From Wyeomyia smithii (Eukaryota; Arthropoda; Insecta; Diptera; Culicidae), in assembly GCF_029784165.1 (NCBI RefSeq), contig NC_073695.1, positions 228,193,916-228,257,915 on the forward strand: a stretch of DNA of 64,000 bases, given 5' to 3'. The notes under the pieces were generated by a model that saw only the letters and a list, made by a program, of their open reading frames with translations, made no database searches and was not told where the DNA came from. Shown piece by piece: positions 20,111 to 31,951 of the stretch. The position numbers were made by a program, and so were the translations under genes. Every line of letters begins with the position of its first letter. The stretch's first letter is position 1.

Positions 20111-21540
20111 TATATACCTACAAGAGACACTTAATAAAAATTTGGATGCGTTTGCTTTCTCCTTTTCCTCTCCTGTTCCTCCCACTTGCTCTCACGATCC
20201 TCTCGGCTTCAGCTCCAGCCAAACACCCGCCTCCGGTATCATGTTAAACATTACCTTTTTCAGCTTCAACGGAACTTACGACTTCTCGGTCGGTTCCAAC
20301 GAGAAATCTTTCAACAAATAGTACACAATCAGCTTAACCTCCATCAGTGCCAACCGGGATCCGATACAATTTCGTGGTCCAATCCCAAATGGGATATAAG
20401 CGGCGGGATTGATTTTCGATCGATTCTCTTCGTTAAATCGTTCCGGATCAAATCGCTCCGGCTTCTCGAAGTGCTTTGGGTCTCGATGGATGGCGAAACT
20501 AGGAATAACCATTGTATGTCCTTTTTCGATGGTAAACCGCGTCCCAGCTCCATCATCGTAGAGGTAATCTTTGGTGCAACTATACGTTCCGAAAACACGG
20601 CTGGAGGCCATAGTCGAAGAGCCTCTGAAACAACCATATCCATATATGTCATTTTCTGCAGTGTTTCATAGTTAAGCGGTTCTCCATTTAGTGATTGTTC
20701 AGTTTCTAGCATTTCTTGGTAGAGTCGATCTTGAACGTCCGATTGGCTAGAAGCTCGTATGTCAGGAAAGTCATACATGTTGAAACGGTTTCAAAGCCGG
20801 CAAGGAAAAACGACAAACATTGTGCTATTAATTCTTTCTCTGACCAAACTCGTGAATTCACCGTTTTTCCAACGACAGATTCTTCAACTGTAGCAAATCC
20901 GGCGTCCTTCGTTTCCACTTCATCCTTTTGTCGCTTCAATGCCCCTTTTTGCACTTGCATTAACATATGAATCATATCGTTTCTCACAATTCCATGAGCC
21001 TTACGTTGCTGCATGTTATCAACGATCATCCCCTTGAAGTATTTAATCAAACTAGAACCTATAAAATCCACTTTCAACTTCTCCATCAGCGAGGGAACGA
21101 GAAACATCAGAAGAAATTTCATCATGGTCGTAATCGTTTGAAAGTTCAGCATTTCTTTTCCCTTCAGGTAAAATTCATTGTCCCGCTCTTTCAACGAATC
21201 CACCTGCATGCCAAAAGCAACTGTGGCGATCACATCGGTGCCGAATCGTGAAAAAGTATCCTTCATTTCATACTCCAACCTTTTTCCGCTCCGAGCCTCC
21301 GAAGAAAAGTAGCTGGTCATCGATTGAGCGCAGTCCGCAACCAGGGTGAACATGTGCCTCATTTTGCTACCGGTAAAGGCCGGACTAAGTGTTGCACGCA
21401 TATCGCGCCACTTCCGGCCACGAAGGGCGAACAGCGTATTTTGGAACAGTTTTTCCTCTACAACTTCACCATCCGATTTATGTTCAGGCACCATTGGTGT
21501 ATGGTCAGTAAAAAAATCAAAATCCTTAACGGCGATTTTT

Positions 21541-22255
21541 GACGTTGACTAACATCTATATCGAAGTTAGGCCCCTGAATTTAAAAATCTAGTAATTCAA
21601 CCAGGGAAAACCAGAGAAAAGTGGTCAGGTTTTGAGCGCTTATTTTGCAGTCATCTATAATCAGGTTTTCGAGGTTTTGGCATCAATCGATCAGAAATTC
21701 TTTTACGGTTAAATTTATGTAACAAAAACAAACTATTGTTTGAGATACACTATTGAAAAATTGGTAATTAATATCGATTGTCTAAATCATACCGCGCAGC
21801 CAATCACTACCTCTCTTCCCAAGCACAGTCGACACTAACGGATACAATCGATCTGACTTTGTTGTTATTGTTGTTGTCACTTTCTGTTTCCGATGTTTAT
21901 GCTGCTGCTAGCGGAAAAAACCTTGCAAATATGCATCTTTTTGTTGGTGTTAATTTTACGACAGCGGCCGGCGCCCCATCATTCTGATTCCAAAACCGCA
22001 CCAGTGACATGCGGACGCTAGGTGATAGCAGCTGAAAGGAGGAAATACAAAATAGTACCGGTCATCTCGTGCCGGTTTCACCCGTAATGCTGGTGGCTTT
22101 AGTAGTAAATGGCTACTGCAAAACACTTAAATGGCTGGAATTCTGGACGGACTAACCAGGAAACTATAATCGGCAACTGGCACCTTTTGGTGCCTCTAAA
22201 TTTTGTTACAGAAGCGGCAAATTGAATTTTCTGTTTCACCAAATGATGCTGCTAG
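21541..22255 (+). repeat. 715-bp direct repeat, copy 1
   Basis: Nearly identical to 23069-23783, 1528 bp away, with only a handful of differences. A 69- to 85-codon frame occurs in both copies (21778 and 23306, TTG-initiated). It is low complexity and Leu/Ser-rich, so I do not call it a gene. Confidence 0.85.
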
Positions 22256-23068
22256 CGGAAAAAACCTTGCAAAAATGCATGTTTGTGTTGGTGTTAATAT
22301 TATGACAGCGGCCGGCGCAGCTTTCAAGAAACATTTGTCTCTTCCATTCCATCATTTATGTAGCCCATCCCTCTTTTAATTTATCTGACGAAGCCTTGGT
22401 ATAAAACGTACCGTTCGAACATTTCACCCCATCAGTTTCATTACTAAACCGTACCGGATACATACGGACGCTCGGTGTTAGCAGCTAAAAGGAGGAAAAA
22501 CAAAACAGTACCGGTCATCTCGTGCCGGTTTGACCCGTGATGCTGGTGGCTACTGCAAAGTACTAAAATGGCTGGAATTCTGGACGGAAACCAGTAAACA
22601 AGAAATCGGCAACTGGCACCTTTTGGTGCCTCGCAGTTTTATAATAGAAGCGGTTAGTTGAATTTTATGTTTTACAATTGCTGTTGCTAGCGGAAAAAAA
22701 ACCTTGCAAAAATGCATGTTTATGATGATGTTAATTTCACGACAGCGCTAGGTGTTAGCAGCTGAAAGGAGAAAAGACAAAATAGTACCGGTCATCTCGT
22801 GCCGGTTTCACCCGTTATGCTGGTGGCTCTTAGTAGATTAACCAGAAAACAACAATGTAATCGGCAACTGGCACCTTTTGGTGCCTCTAAATTTTGTTAC
22901 AGAAGCGGCTAATTGAATTGTCTGTTTTACCAAATGATGCTGCTAGCGGAAAAAACCTTGCAAAAATGCATGTTTGTGTTGGTGTTAATATTATGACAGC
23001 GGCCGGCGCAGCTTTCAAGAAACATTTGTCTCTTCCATTCCATCATTTATGTAGCCCATCCCTCTTTT

Positions 23069-23783
23069 GACGTTGACTAACGTCTATATCGAAGTTAGGC
23101 CCCTGAATTTAAAAATCTAGTAATTCAACCAGGGAAAACCAGAGAAAAGTGGTCAGGTTTTGAGCGCTTATTTTGCAGTCATCTATAATCAGGTTTTCGA
23201 GGTTTTGGCATCAATCGATCAGAATTTCTTTTACGGTTAAATTTATGTAACAAAAACAAACTATTGTTTGAGATACACTATTGAAAAATTGGTAATTAAT
23301 ATCGATTGTCTAAATCATACCGCGCAGCCAATCACTACCTCTCTTCCCAAGCACAGTCGACACTAACGGATACAATCGATCTGACTTTGTTGTTATTGTT
23401 GTTGTCACTTTCTGTTTCCGATGTTTATGCTGCTGCTAGCGGAAAAAACCTTGCAAATATGCATCTTTTTGTTGGTGTTAATTTTACGACAGCGGCCGGC
23501 GCCCCATCATTCTGTTTCCAAAACCGCACCAGTGACATGCGGACGCTAGGTGATAGCAGCTGAAAGGAGGAAATACAAAATAGTACCGGTCATCTCGTGC
23601 CGGTTTCACCCGTAATGCTGGTGGCTTTAGTAGTAAATGGCTACTGCAAAACACTTAAATGGCTGGAATTCTGGACGGACTAACCAGGAAACTATAATCG
23701 GCAACTGGCACCTTTTGGTGCCTCTAAATTTTGGTACAGAAGCGGCAAATTGAATTTTCTGTTTTACCAAATGCTGCTGCTAG
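23069..23783 (+). repeat. 715-bp direct repeat, copy 2
   Basis: Second copy of 21541-22255, in the same orientation. High identity points to a recent duplication within the insertion. Between the copies a 130-bp piece (22251-22380 and 22939-23068) is repeated as well. Confidence 0.85.
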
Positions 23784-23792
23784 CGGAAAAAA

Positions 23793-24116
23793 GTAGGAGG
23801 GTGGTATTCAAGACACGACCGCATGACGTTGACTACCGTATTCTTAAAAAAAAAATATTCCATTGAAGCAAATAGTAGAGGGAATTGCAACGCTTCTTTT
23901 ACAAAACTTCTGTAACAAAATTTCGTGGCTCCAAAAGGTACCAGTTTCCGATTATTCTCGTCCAGAATTCCAGCCATTTTAGTATTTTGCAGTAGCCATT
24001 TATTACTAACAGCCACCAGCATAACGGGTGAAACCGGCACGAAATGACCGGAACTATTTTTTTAAGAATACGGTAGTCAACGTCATGCGGTCGTGTCTTG
24101 AATGCCACCCTCCTAC
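23793..24116. mobile_element. 324-bp MITE with about 55-bp TIRs
   Basis: The left arm GTAGGAGGGTGG... and the right arm ...CCACCCTCCTAC pair for about 55 bp. Each arm includes AAGACACGACCGCATGACG and TTGACTACCGTATTCTTAA. The interior holds one inverted copy of the ACCGG/GCTGGTGGC module, so this small element is probably the ancestor or basic unit of the larger insertion. Confidence 0.65.
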
Positions 24117-24541
24117 TTTTTCAATAACTTCCGGATCCCGAACCAGGTAGGACCCGCTTGTGAGATCGTAGAAACCAACCAGCCAGGAAATGAATACGGT
24201 TTAAAAATTATCATTTGATGAAAATACTCCAACCCATACTTCGCCTCCGGGTCGGTGTTGTAGAGCACTTGAAAGTGTGTCGCTATGTCCCATTTGCGGA
24301 ACAAAGCTGGTCCACTGCTACCGATCAGGAATGTCGGTTTCAGGCATGGTATCGGCTTCGAAAGGAAATAATGGTATTTCTGAGCCAGATAATGAAAGAT
24401 AAACAGAACGATGGCACCGATTGCGAGCACCACGTATAAATCTACAGCGACCATCGTGATAAGTCGTCGTCACAATGTCTCGGACGGTAATTCTGTAAAC
24501 TTGTGCTATAGTTGGTCTAGAATTTAAATCAGTTAATTTTC

Positions 24542-24651
24542 TTTTGCGTCTGCTCACTACCAGTTGAGCTTCGTTACTGGCGTTGATTATTTCTCTGATG
24601 AAGTGATCACAGTAGAAATTTGTGGTTTGTGTAGCGATACGAAATGAATGA
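24542..24651 (-). promoter_or_regulatory. conserved upstream block of pseudogene B
   Basis: Matches the block upstream of gene A (19168-19273) in order and spacing: TTTTGCGTCTGCTC, GCTTCGTTACTG and GATACGAAATGAAT. It supports A and B as duplicates including promoter DNA. Confidence 0.4.
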
Positions 24652-25577
24652 AAGAGACGTCCGCCCAAGTGTACATGTTTGTGTTTGTATAATATAAACA
24701 TAAGAATTATATTTCTGGAGGGTGAATTGACCAGATCCGGCGCTGAAAACATGTTTAGTTTGTTGTTTTTTTTTCATCCGCAGTCAAAGCGCGGGTTGCG
24801 AATATTATTGTATTTTCATCTTTTGCTAATTTAAATTTGTTGCTTTATATATTTGGAACCAACATCGGTCCAGAAAACAGTTTTTTTCTGTGACTAACTG
24901 TTATTGGTACCTACACAAAAACACAATAACCAATTTAAATGATTAATTTATCGTTCAATGATATTTGTATTTACGCTTCTGCACGCTGCGAACAGACCTT
25001 CTGACATTGACGTGGTTCTTCAAATAAAATCACCACAATTGAGGCTCGTTTCGTTTTGAAGTTTAATAAATACATACAATACGTATGTCACATTTTTCCC
25101 TCGAAAGATAGTCACTCAGTATATTAGAGATAACGGAAGATAATGTCAAGTTGTGATATCCGTTGATTGATTCTAATTATTAAATTATCTTTATTTTACA
25201 AATATACCCTTTACGAATGCTTCGGAACAATTTTATCTTTGCGCCTTTTTATATCTCATAGAATCAATCGAGTCGACTATGACAATGTACTGAGAATAAA
25301 CAAAACGAATTCTCTAACAATTCAAATATGTTAAGAAAATCAACAATGTCAACAGCGTCAAAAATATACCAATTAGCCAGAATGTCCCATTGTTTCGAAT
25401 GTGTCGAAGAGGACGCATTTCGCGTCAACTCGACTGAAGAGCTGGCAGCACCTTCTGTAAACTCGATAATTTTTTTTTTCGGTGTGTAGGGCCCTACTAA
25501 ACCAGATATGTTGAATTATCACTTCATTTGAAAATGTTGTAGTTGTTGTTTTGAAATCTTTTTTTTTTCATATGAAG
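24652..25577. other. intergenic DNA, nothing recognised
   Basis: No supported gene, RNA or known repeat between pseudogene B and the second Helitron. Confidence 0.45.
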
Positions 25578-26888
25578 ATAGCTGACCCGGCAAACTTTGT
25601 CCCGCCCATTTTTATCTTCATTTAAATAATTCAATTTAAGGCTTCTGTGCATCAATCCGATTACGGGAATACCCGTATTTGATGGCATTCGGTGGTTTTG
25701 TGCTGTTTTCCATAAACTGGAAGTCAATTTCTGGCCTCGGAGCGTCATTCTGGTGGTATTTGATCATGTTTGGCTGTTTTCCAGAGACCGTAAGTTTCCA
25801 TCCTAAATAAAAAAGGCGTCTAGAATCGAGCTTAGACTATTGTGCATCATCCCGATGATTTTAGACTGTTTTCCGAAAATATTGGTTGAAATATCTGTTT
25901 AATTTGTATGGGAACCACCCTAGTAAAAAAATAAATGAACCACCCTAATGAAAATCGAGTTTTATATGCCTACTGAACATTAAAATAATTTACATCTGGT
26001 TTGGAACGAGCTGTTGGTCATTTTAGAAACCCGTCTTAAAATATTCCATATTAAGCCTTCGGTTGCTCAGAAAACAACTAAGCCCCAGAAGGTTGATTTT
26101 CGGTCAAAATTTGGCATCAAAAAAAATCTCGATTTTCCCTATTTCCTGTACTTTCCCCTTGGTAGTTTTTCGAAGCCGAAAAATCGCAACTTTGAGCGCT
26201 TGAGGCACCCCTAAATCGTGTCCGATTGAGCTGAAATTTTGCACAGATTGTTTTTTTGGACCAATAAACAAAATGTACATAGTCGGTTTCAGAAATTTGA
26301 CATGACCCTTTTCGCTGCCACACTAATATTTATATGGGAGCCCTTTTTTCCAGAAGAGGGAAGGGTGTTGGACCACCATGGAATTTTTTCTTGCTCCCAA
26401 AATACTTAACATGCCAAATTCGGTTCCATTTAATTAATTATTTAATTGAATTAATTTAAATTCTCGGGGTTGTATTTCATTCATTTGGGACCCCTTCCTT
26501 TCAGAAGAGGAAGGGGTGTCGAGCCATTATGAGAATATTCGTTGCCTTCAAAAACTTTCACGTTCCAAATTCGATTATATCTATTTAATTAGTTCTCGAG
26601 ATGTGCAGAAATTGTGTTTTTTTTGTATAGAACCCCTCCCTTACGGAGGAGGGAGGGGTGTTGAACCACCATAGACATATTTGTTACCCTTAAAAACATC
26701 CACATGCCAAATTTGCTTCTATTTGCTTGGGAGCCCTCCCTTCCAGAATAGGGAGGAGTCTCGAACTATTTTAGTCACCTTTCCCAGTTCTTAAAATCTC
26801 TGTATACAAAATTTCTCACCTCAATAGTTTCTAAAACTATCGCGATCAGACAGACAGACAGACAGAGCTGCATTTTTATATGTTTAGA
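25578..26888 (-). mobile_element. non-autonomous Helitron (copy 2)
   Basis: On the minus strand it starts TCTAAACATATAAAAATGC at 26888 and ends GGGTCAGCTAT at 25578; the usual terminal CTAG is mutated to CTAT. Inside are shorter, more diverged versions of arrays I and II, including several CCCTCCCTT...GGGAGGG hairpin units. It is older and shorter than copies 1 and 3. A (GACA)n tract lies near the 5' end. Confidence 0.7.
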
Positions 26889-26890
26889 TA

Positions 26891-27449
26891 AGGTAATGTA
26901 TCGTGATTGGAACAATTCAGACTATTTTCATGGTGCATTTATTTTCATGGCACAATTGCACCATTAATATCGTCTTAAATCATGAAAAACGCGTTTATCG
27001 AAATCCATCATTATATCAAGCACAGGCAAAGTGAAGCGGTGAAGTCTCAGAAGTATGCTGTTCCGATCGTGATATAAAGCATGCTTTCACATTCCATCAA
27101 TAATTCCAGCTCGAAGTTAATAGTGTACACAAAAAGTTTTTCTTCATAAAATTTAAATGTTAAAGAAGCATTTCACGGATAAATATACTGCAATCTTCAA
27201 ATATTTGATTACATTATCAGTGCTTGCAAACAAGACATGGTAGAAATTTTAAAGGAAAATTGTGCTCAAAAATTAATAATTTTTTAAAACTAGTAATAAA
27301 ATAGTGATACTTAAATCTTAATTAAGTTGCTGGATGTTTTGGCTGAATGTTTGATATATTTTATTATTCAATAATGAAGAAATTTTGCATATAAAAATTG
27401 TTCCGATCATGGTACATTTTCGGACTGTTCCAATCATGGTACATTACCT
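26891..27449. mobile_element. 559-bp TA-flanked MITE
   Basis: The left end AGGTAATGTATCGTGATTGG and the right end, reverse-complemented, AGGTAATGTACCATGATTGG form an imperfect TIR of about 50 bp. TA flanks both sides (26889-26890 and 27450-27451), as in Tc1/mariner MITEs. The TIR core with GTTCC...TGGTACAT is repeated just inside the right end. It directly abuts the 5' end of the Helitron. Confidence 0.6.
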
Positions 27450-27904
27450 TACGTGAATAATGACTAGATAAACAAAAGTTGTCAATGGATGACTACTACA
27501 GAATTGTCTGAACTTTAATTTAAAACTAAAAATCAATGAGTTTGAGATCTTACACTTGAAAAAAAAAATAATTCAAGAGGTTGTTTATAAGACACGACCG
27601 CAATGTTATCGGTAATTACGACAGCCTGTCATATGTCAATGTATTTTTTGCAATAGGATTGGAAACACAATCGATATGTTCTTTTGTTGACCCTGTTGTT
27701 TAGTTTTCACAAAATTGGGAACATACATTGAGAACTGTATGTCGACGGTGCTTCCCACACAGAAGCGAGATCCAAAATCTTGCGCTGTGAAAGATGCTGT
27801 TTACTCTGTTGGTTCGTTCGCTATGGAAGGCAGCGAGATATTCGAAAACGCAGCCTGCTGCAGATCTGCTTGCTGATAAACGATCCAGTTCGCAGTAAAT
27901 CAAC

Positions 27905-28140
27905 GTCTTGCTAGCCGCTGCCGCTGTCGCTACTGCTGCTATCCGCTGCTACTTAGTTAGGACCATTCGAGTGGCCATCCACTAGTAAACGGATTGGTTT
28001 GGGCAGAAGTATGCTCTTTTGTGGTTAAAAGAGTGCATTCCCGGGTAACTAGGTATGATATTGTGTCGACTGTGTTAGGGAAAGTGAGCATTAAACAACC
28101 AATCAGATTTAAGAAATTTGTGTCTCAACAAAGCTTGACC
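27905..28140 (+). repeat. diverged direct repeat, copy 1
   Basis: Shares GTGGCCATCCACTAGTAAAC, GATT.GTTTG.GCAGAAG, TGTCGAC and an end block AACAA.GCTTG with 28655-28890, in the same order. A GCT/GCC-rich tract (CCGCTGCCGCTGTCGC) precedes both. Family unknown; no coding capacity is supported. Confidence 0.6.
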
Positions 28141-28654
28141 ATATTCAAAAGCAGTGTTTGCATAATCAAGGATTAACAATTTTCAAGGCTCAGTTATGCA
28201 AAAGTTTATTACGCTGCTTTTGTATGTTGCTTATTGCAGAAGGAAAAATTAAATTCAGTTTGTGCTGAAACATGGAGATGAAGTCAAATTTACTGCAACC
28301 ATGTGTGTGCTAACACTTTGAACGAAGTTCGATGAATAAACGAAAAAATATCAACTCTTCAATTAGGTATTTAATTTGTCATCGAAAAGACAATTATTTG
28401 TTTTATTTAATATAATATATAATGCTAATCGCATCTCCGTGCCAACCTTGACAGTGCAAATAAAGCTTTCCCCTAATAACACAGTGGCGAATTGTTTCCA
28501 CACTGAAAATTTGTCGGCCGACAGATTTTGATTGAGTGTGTTTCGAAAATACGGCAGCTTTTCGCTGGAGGAAGTGCCAGCCAATGTAGCCACCGCTGTT
28601 GCTACCGCTACCGCACAAATGTAGCTTTTTTACTAGAGGAAGCTGTGCCGCTGC

Positions 28655-28890
28655 ATCTACTGTTGCTGGTATCCTAGCAGCAGCCACCGCCACTTGGTTG
28701 GGACCGTGCTAGTGGCCATCCACTAGTAAACTGATTAGTTTGAGCAGAAGCAGGCTCTTTCATAGACCAAATGATGCAGTCTATGTTAACTAGGTACCTA
28801 CAATATTCTGTCGACAGTATTAGAGAAAGTAAGCATTAGGCGAGCAATCAGAGATCGAAATCGGCGTTTCAACAAGGCTTGTCAAGTTTA
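28655..28890 (+). repeat. diverged direct repeat, copy 2
   Basis: Second copy of the repeat at 27905-28140, about 750 bp downstream in the same orientation. The two may be the paired ends of one larger element such as long terminal repeats, or two insertions. Confidence 0.55.
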
Positions 28891-31006
28891 AATAGTATAA
28901 TAGTTCGAATTATCAAGCTAAAATTTTCTGCATTTGGGCGGGTGCATAAATGATTTTCCAATCGATTGCTATAGGAATGAAGGATTCGGTTGGAAACTGA
29001 CTGCGTTTTAAACATTCGAGAGCGGACAATTTTCGTGACGCTCTGGATGTTTTCTTGTTTTCAATTTGCACCCCTATATATGTTGCCGTAAAACGCCAAA
29101 AATCATTTTTATCTCAGATTTAATTACAATAAGATTGTTTGAAAGAAAATTTAGTTGCCTTCAACGCTTCTGAACGAATCAAAGAGGCATTCGTGAAGAA
29201 AAAAAAATTCTAATACAATATACAATATTATTAAACATTATTGGATCGATTGAACGTTGACATTAAGGCGAAACAGCCGCACTTTGAGAAGAAAACAGTA
29301 CTTTTACCCTAAGCCAAAACTTTACTCAAGCCTGTCGTTGTCGTTGTCCCAAAACTTTACTCAAGCTTGTCGTGTCCTCAAAGAATTACTAGCATGTGAG
29401 AGAATATCTTTCACTGCGGAAACAACTGCTTTCACACTGGTGGGCAAAGCGACGCACTTGCCTGTAGAGAGCAGGTAATCGTTTGTATCTGGGGAGCTTG
29501 CAAAACAACATAGCGGTGGAATCAAAAATATCTCTCCAGCTTTCTGATACAAAAGGACATTACCCACACGAACTACACAACACAGCTTGCTGTAGTGTTT
29601 TTATGGTGTTCAAGAGACATTATATATCAAATGAGGGAAGCATCTAGGTAGGAAAGTAGATTGCGTTGTTTGCTTTACATCTTGAAACTGGAGAAAAAAT
29701 CCAGCCGCCCGTCACGCATGTTTGCTCTTCGTATGTGAATGTTAGAATCACTAGAGTGATTCACTACTCTTGTGTCGCTCAGCTGTGGCGTAAACAGTAA
29801 GTGTATTAAATTTCCTGCGAGCAGCCGAAACACAGCACAAAGCAGAAGAAAAAAGTGTGCAACAAAAATTGCTACACGCTGGGCAAGAATTGAGCGGTGG
29901 ACATTCACTCTGATCTTATCACATATTGAGGAGAATAAAAAGCCTGCTCCTTCTCATTCTGCTTACGACACTTTCGACAAATTGGAGGTATTGCACTAAA
30001 ACTGGTTCCCTATCCCCCGTTTTCGCCAAAATTAGCCTGATTTTCTTGTTAACTCGATTGGAAATGACATGCGGTTCCACTCGAATGATAAGTTAAAGTT
30101 GGAAACAAATGACTATTCTAAAGGACTTGGCGTGTAGCGCTGTAAAACTGACATTGAAATGTTTAAAGACCGCTCCAAAAAGTGCATTACTCTATGTCAA
30201 AGAGCAAAACAGTATTTATTTCAAAGGCTTTGACTTTGACTTTGTATCAAAAGTGTGGAATCTTTATATAAAATTATATAAAATTTTCAAAATATTAATA
30301 ACGACATCAACAAAGTCCACGATGTCTAAAATTTTATTTAAATGTAATGTTGCGGTTGTTAGGAATGCCAAAAATTTGAAAAATCTGTAATTTATTGAAA
30401 AATAATAATAACATAATTCTTCTAAAAACTATATATTTACTAGAAGCACATTTTTGTTGTGTATTTCTACGAAAAAAATTATGGATAATTTTAAAGAAAT
30501 ATGGTGTAGTAATCAACAGACAAGTGATGTTTTTTTAGATCAAAGAGAGTCGCATTCAACCAATTTGGTGAAAATATTTCGAAATTCCTTATACACCTAT
30601 CATCCACCAATTTGGATTTTGAGTGCTCATTAGACATCGTTTTCTAGCTTTCGTCAACCATTCGTCCGCTGGATGCTCGAAAAATATTCAAAGGAAGCGA
30701 TTTTTATGTTTCCAATTGTCATCATTAGGCAAAAAAACCATATGCTAAGTTGCACATACTACCATCTTAAATTTTCAAAATGGCCTCGAATGTCGATTTT
30801 TAGGTTTTATGAATGAATTACGTTACGGCGTTACGGTAAAGTCTGAAAATTTGGAAGTTGTCCACGGAGAATGTGGATGATCCCTTAAACACCGTCTGCC
30901 AAGCTGGATTAACAAATAATATGAAATAATATACGGAAAATTTTGATTTACTTTTTATGTTGAAATTTCAAAATGGTTTCAGTTATAGATAAAGGTTTCT
31001 CACAAA
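28891..31006. other. intergenic DNA, nothing recognised
   Basis: Frames of 60-90 codons occur (for example near 30109-30390) but are Lys/Ile/Leu-rich chance frames in AT-rich DNA. No RNA gene or repeat family was recognised. Confidence 0.4.
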
Positions 31007-31130
31007 GGGAGCGAGGTAGCCACAAGGTTACAGAGTCCGCTTTGAGAAGCGCGTGGTCGTGGCCTCGAATTTCAGTAGAACCAGGCCATTCGATACCAAA
31101 AAGACTTTAGCATGAGTTCCATCTTAGGGT
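31007..31130 (+). mobile_element. degraded tRNA-derived SINE
   Basis: A tRNA-like head with a box-B-like GCCTCGAATTTC (about 31062) is followed by AGTAGAACCAGGCC and CAAAAAGACTTTAGCATGAG. The minus-strand copy at 36285-36410 has the same order, so this is a SINE family rather than a tRNA gene. The tRNA fold is decayed. Confidence 0.4.
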
Positions 31131-31224
31131 CTCCATTATACTTTTTCTACACGATACTCTGAAATAGTTCGACTTCCTGTTGACAAAAAAATAGCTGAAA
31201 CCTCTCCAAGGTATTATAACTGGT

Positions 31225-31470
31225 GATACATGGCAGAAGGAACGAGATGAGATTCGTTATAGTAGCGGTAGTGAGCGTTTAAGAAAAAGTTAAACCATAC
31301 ACAAACAAGCACGGATAAAGATACGCATGTCACAAACTCGCAACAGTGGGATTACTAATAATAGAAGCGCAAAATGCAGCAGGCACCGAGACGACAATCA
31401 CAATAAATTAACAATAATTCTGATCGCAAAGAGTATTTCACACAGATTTTTTACAGAACATCTCGACTTA
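31225..31470 (+). repeat. fragment related to the mariner leader at 12830-13060
   Basis: Blocks such as CACAAACAAGCACGGAT, ATAATAGAAGCGC and CAATCACAATA, and a following GATCGCA, match 12830-13060 in order. No transposase follows here, so this is a non-autonomous or truncated relative. Confidence 0.5.
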
Positions 31471-31951
31471 TTAAGTATTTGACATCGACTCTTTTAGATA
31501 ACTTTCAGATACACTAAGGCCTTTTTCGCGGATTTCGAAATTTACATGTTTTTTAGCGCGGCGTTTTTCCGCGCTACATATCCCCCGCGTAGGAAAGTAT
31601 GTTTTGATTGTTATATTAGCATGCGGTGGTTTTTTTGTCTTTTCGTTTTCTCAGTATTTTTCAAAAATAAACACACATCTATTTAAATCGGCCTGTTTTT
31701 GGAGGCCTTTTGAGAAGAAATTGATTACAGGAAATTACCTTAAAAAAGACCACCAGAAACGATCGAAACGTCAGGCAATTTGAGTCGATTGTTGTGGTGT
31801 CTAAAATATCAAAATACAAAAAAAACTACTGTTTAAAATACCAAAATACAAATATTATGATTTAAGACTTCGACTGTCATAAAAATAAATCGAAAAACAA
31901 CTTTCATTGGACTTTTACTCCATACAATTACTTCAAACATTACAAATAGCT

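Larger units (their letters stand above)
21541..24116. mobile_element. 2.6-kb modular repeat insertion in pseudogene B
   Basis: The insertion is bounded by TTTTT copies (21536-21540 and 24117-24121). It is made of repeated modules. Each has GCTAGCGGAAAAAACCTTGC, the inverted pair ACCGGTCATCTCGTGCCGGT, a CACCCGT.ATGCTGGTGGC block and GGCACCTTTTGGTGCC. The ACCGG module occurs at 22057, 22510, 22787 and 23585, and inverted near 24033-24051. A 715-bp block is duplicated almost perfectly. The right end is a 324-bp element with its own TIRs; the left end begins GACGTTGACTAAC, similar to part of that TIR. No transposase is seen. It looks like a non-autonomous transposon enlarged by internal duplication. 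Confidence 0.65.
20192..24454 (-). pseudogene. CYP9 pseudogene B, interrupted by a 2.6-kb insertion
   Basis: A close paralogue of gene A. Exon 1 (24240-24454) is intact, with anchor and Pro hinge. The first 67 nt of exon 2 (24117-24183) are cut from the rest (20192-21540) by an insertion at 21541-24116, with TTTTT on both sides. There are further lesions. The intron 3' end reads CTG instead of CAG (24184-24186). A 1-nt loss near 20741 and a 2-nt gain near 20582 shift the frame. TAA replaces a Gln codon near 20276. The haem motif FGIGPRNCIG and the I helix AGFETVST survive. Several independent lesions mean no P450 can be made. The order of lesions cannot be told from one sequence. Confidence 0.85.

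Noticed and set aside
21778..23563. Two near-identical frames of 69 and 85 codons with a Leu-rich stretch resembling a signal peptide
   Set aside because: They begin with TTG, lie in the duplicated non-coding modules of the insertion and have no known motif. The identity reflects DNA duplication, not selection.
26300..26889. CRISPR-like array because of regularly spaced palindromic GGGAGGG/CCCTCCC units
   Set aside because: Units are about 140 bp and diverged, and lie inside a Helitron in a eukaryotic genome; no cas genes.
30109..30390. 93-codon plus-strand frame
   Set aside because: Lys/Ile/Phe-rich AT-driven composition, no motif, no promoter or splice context.
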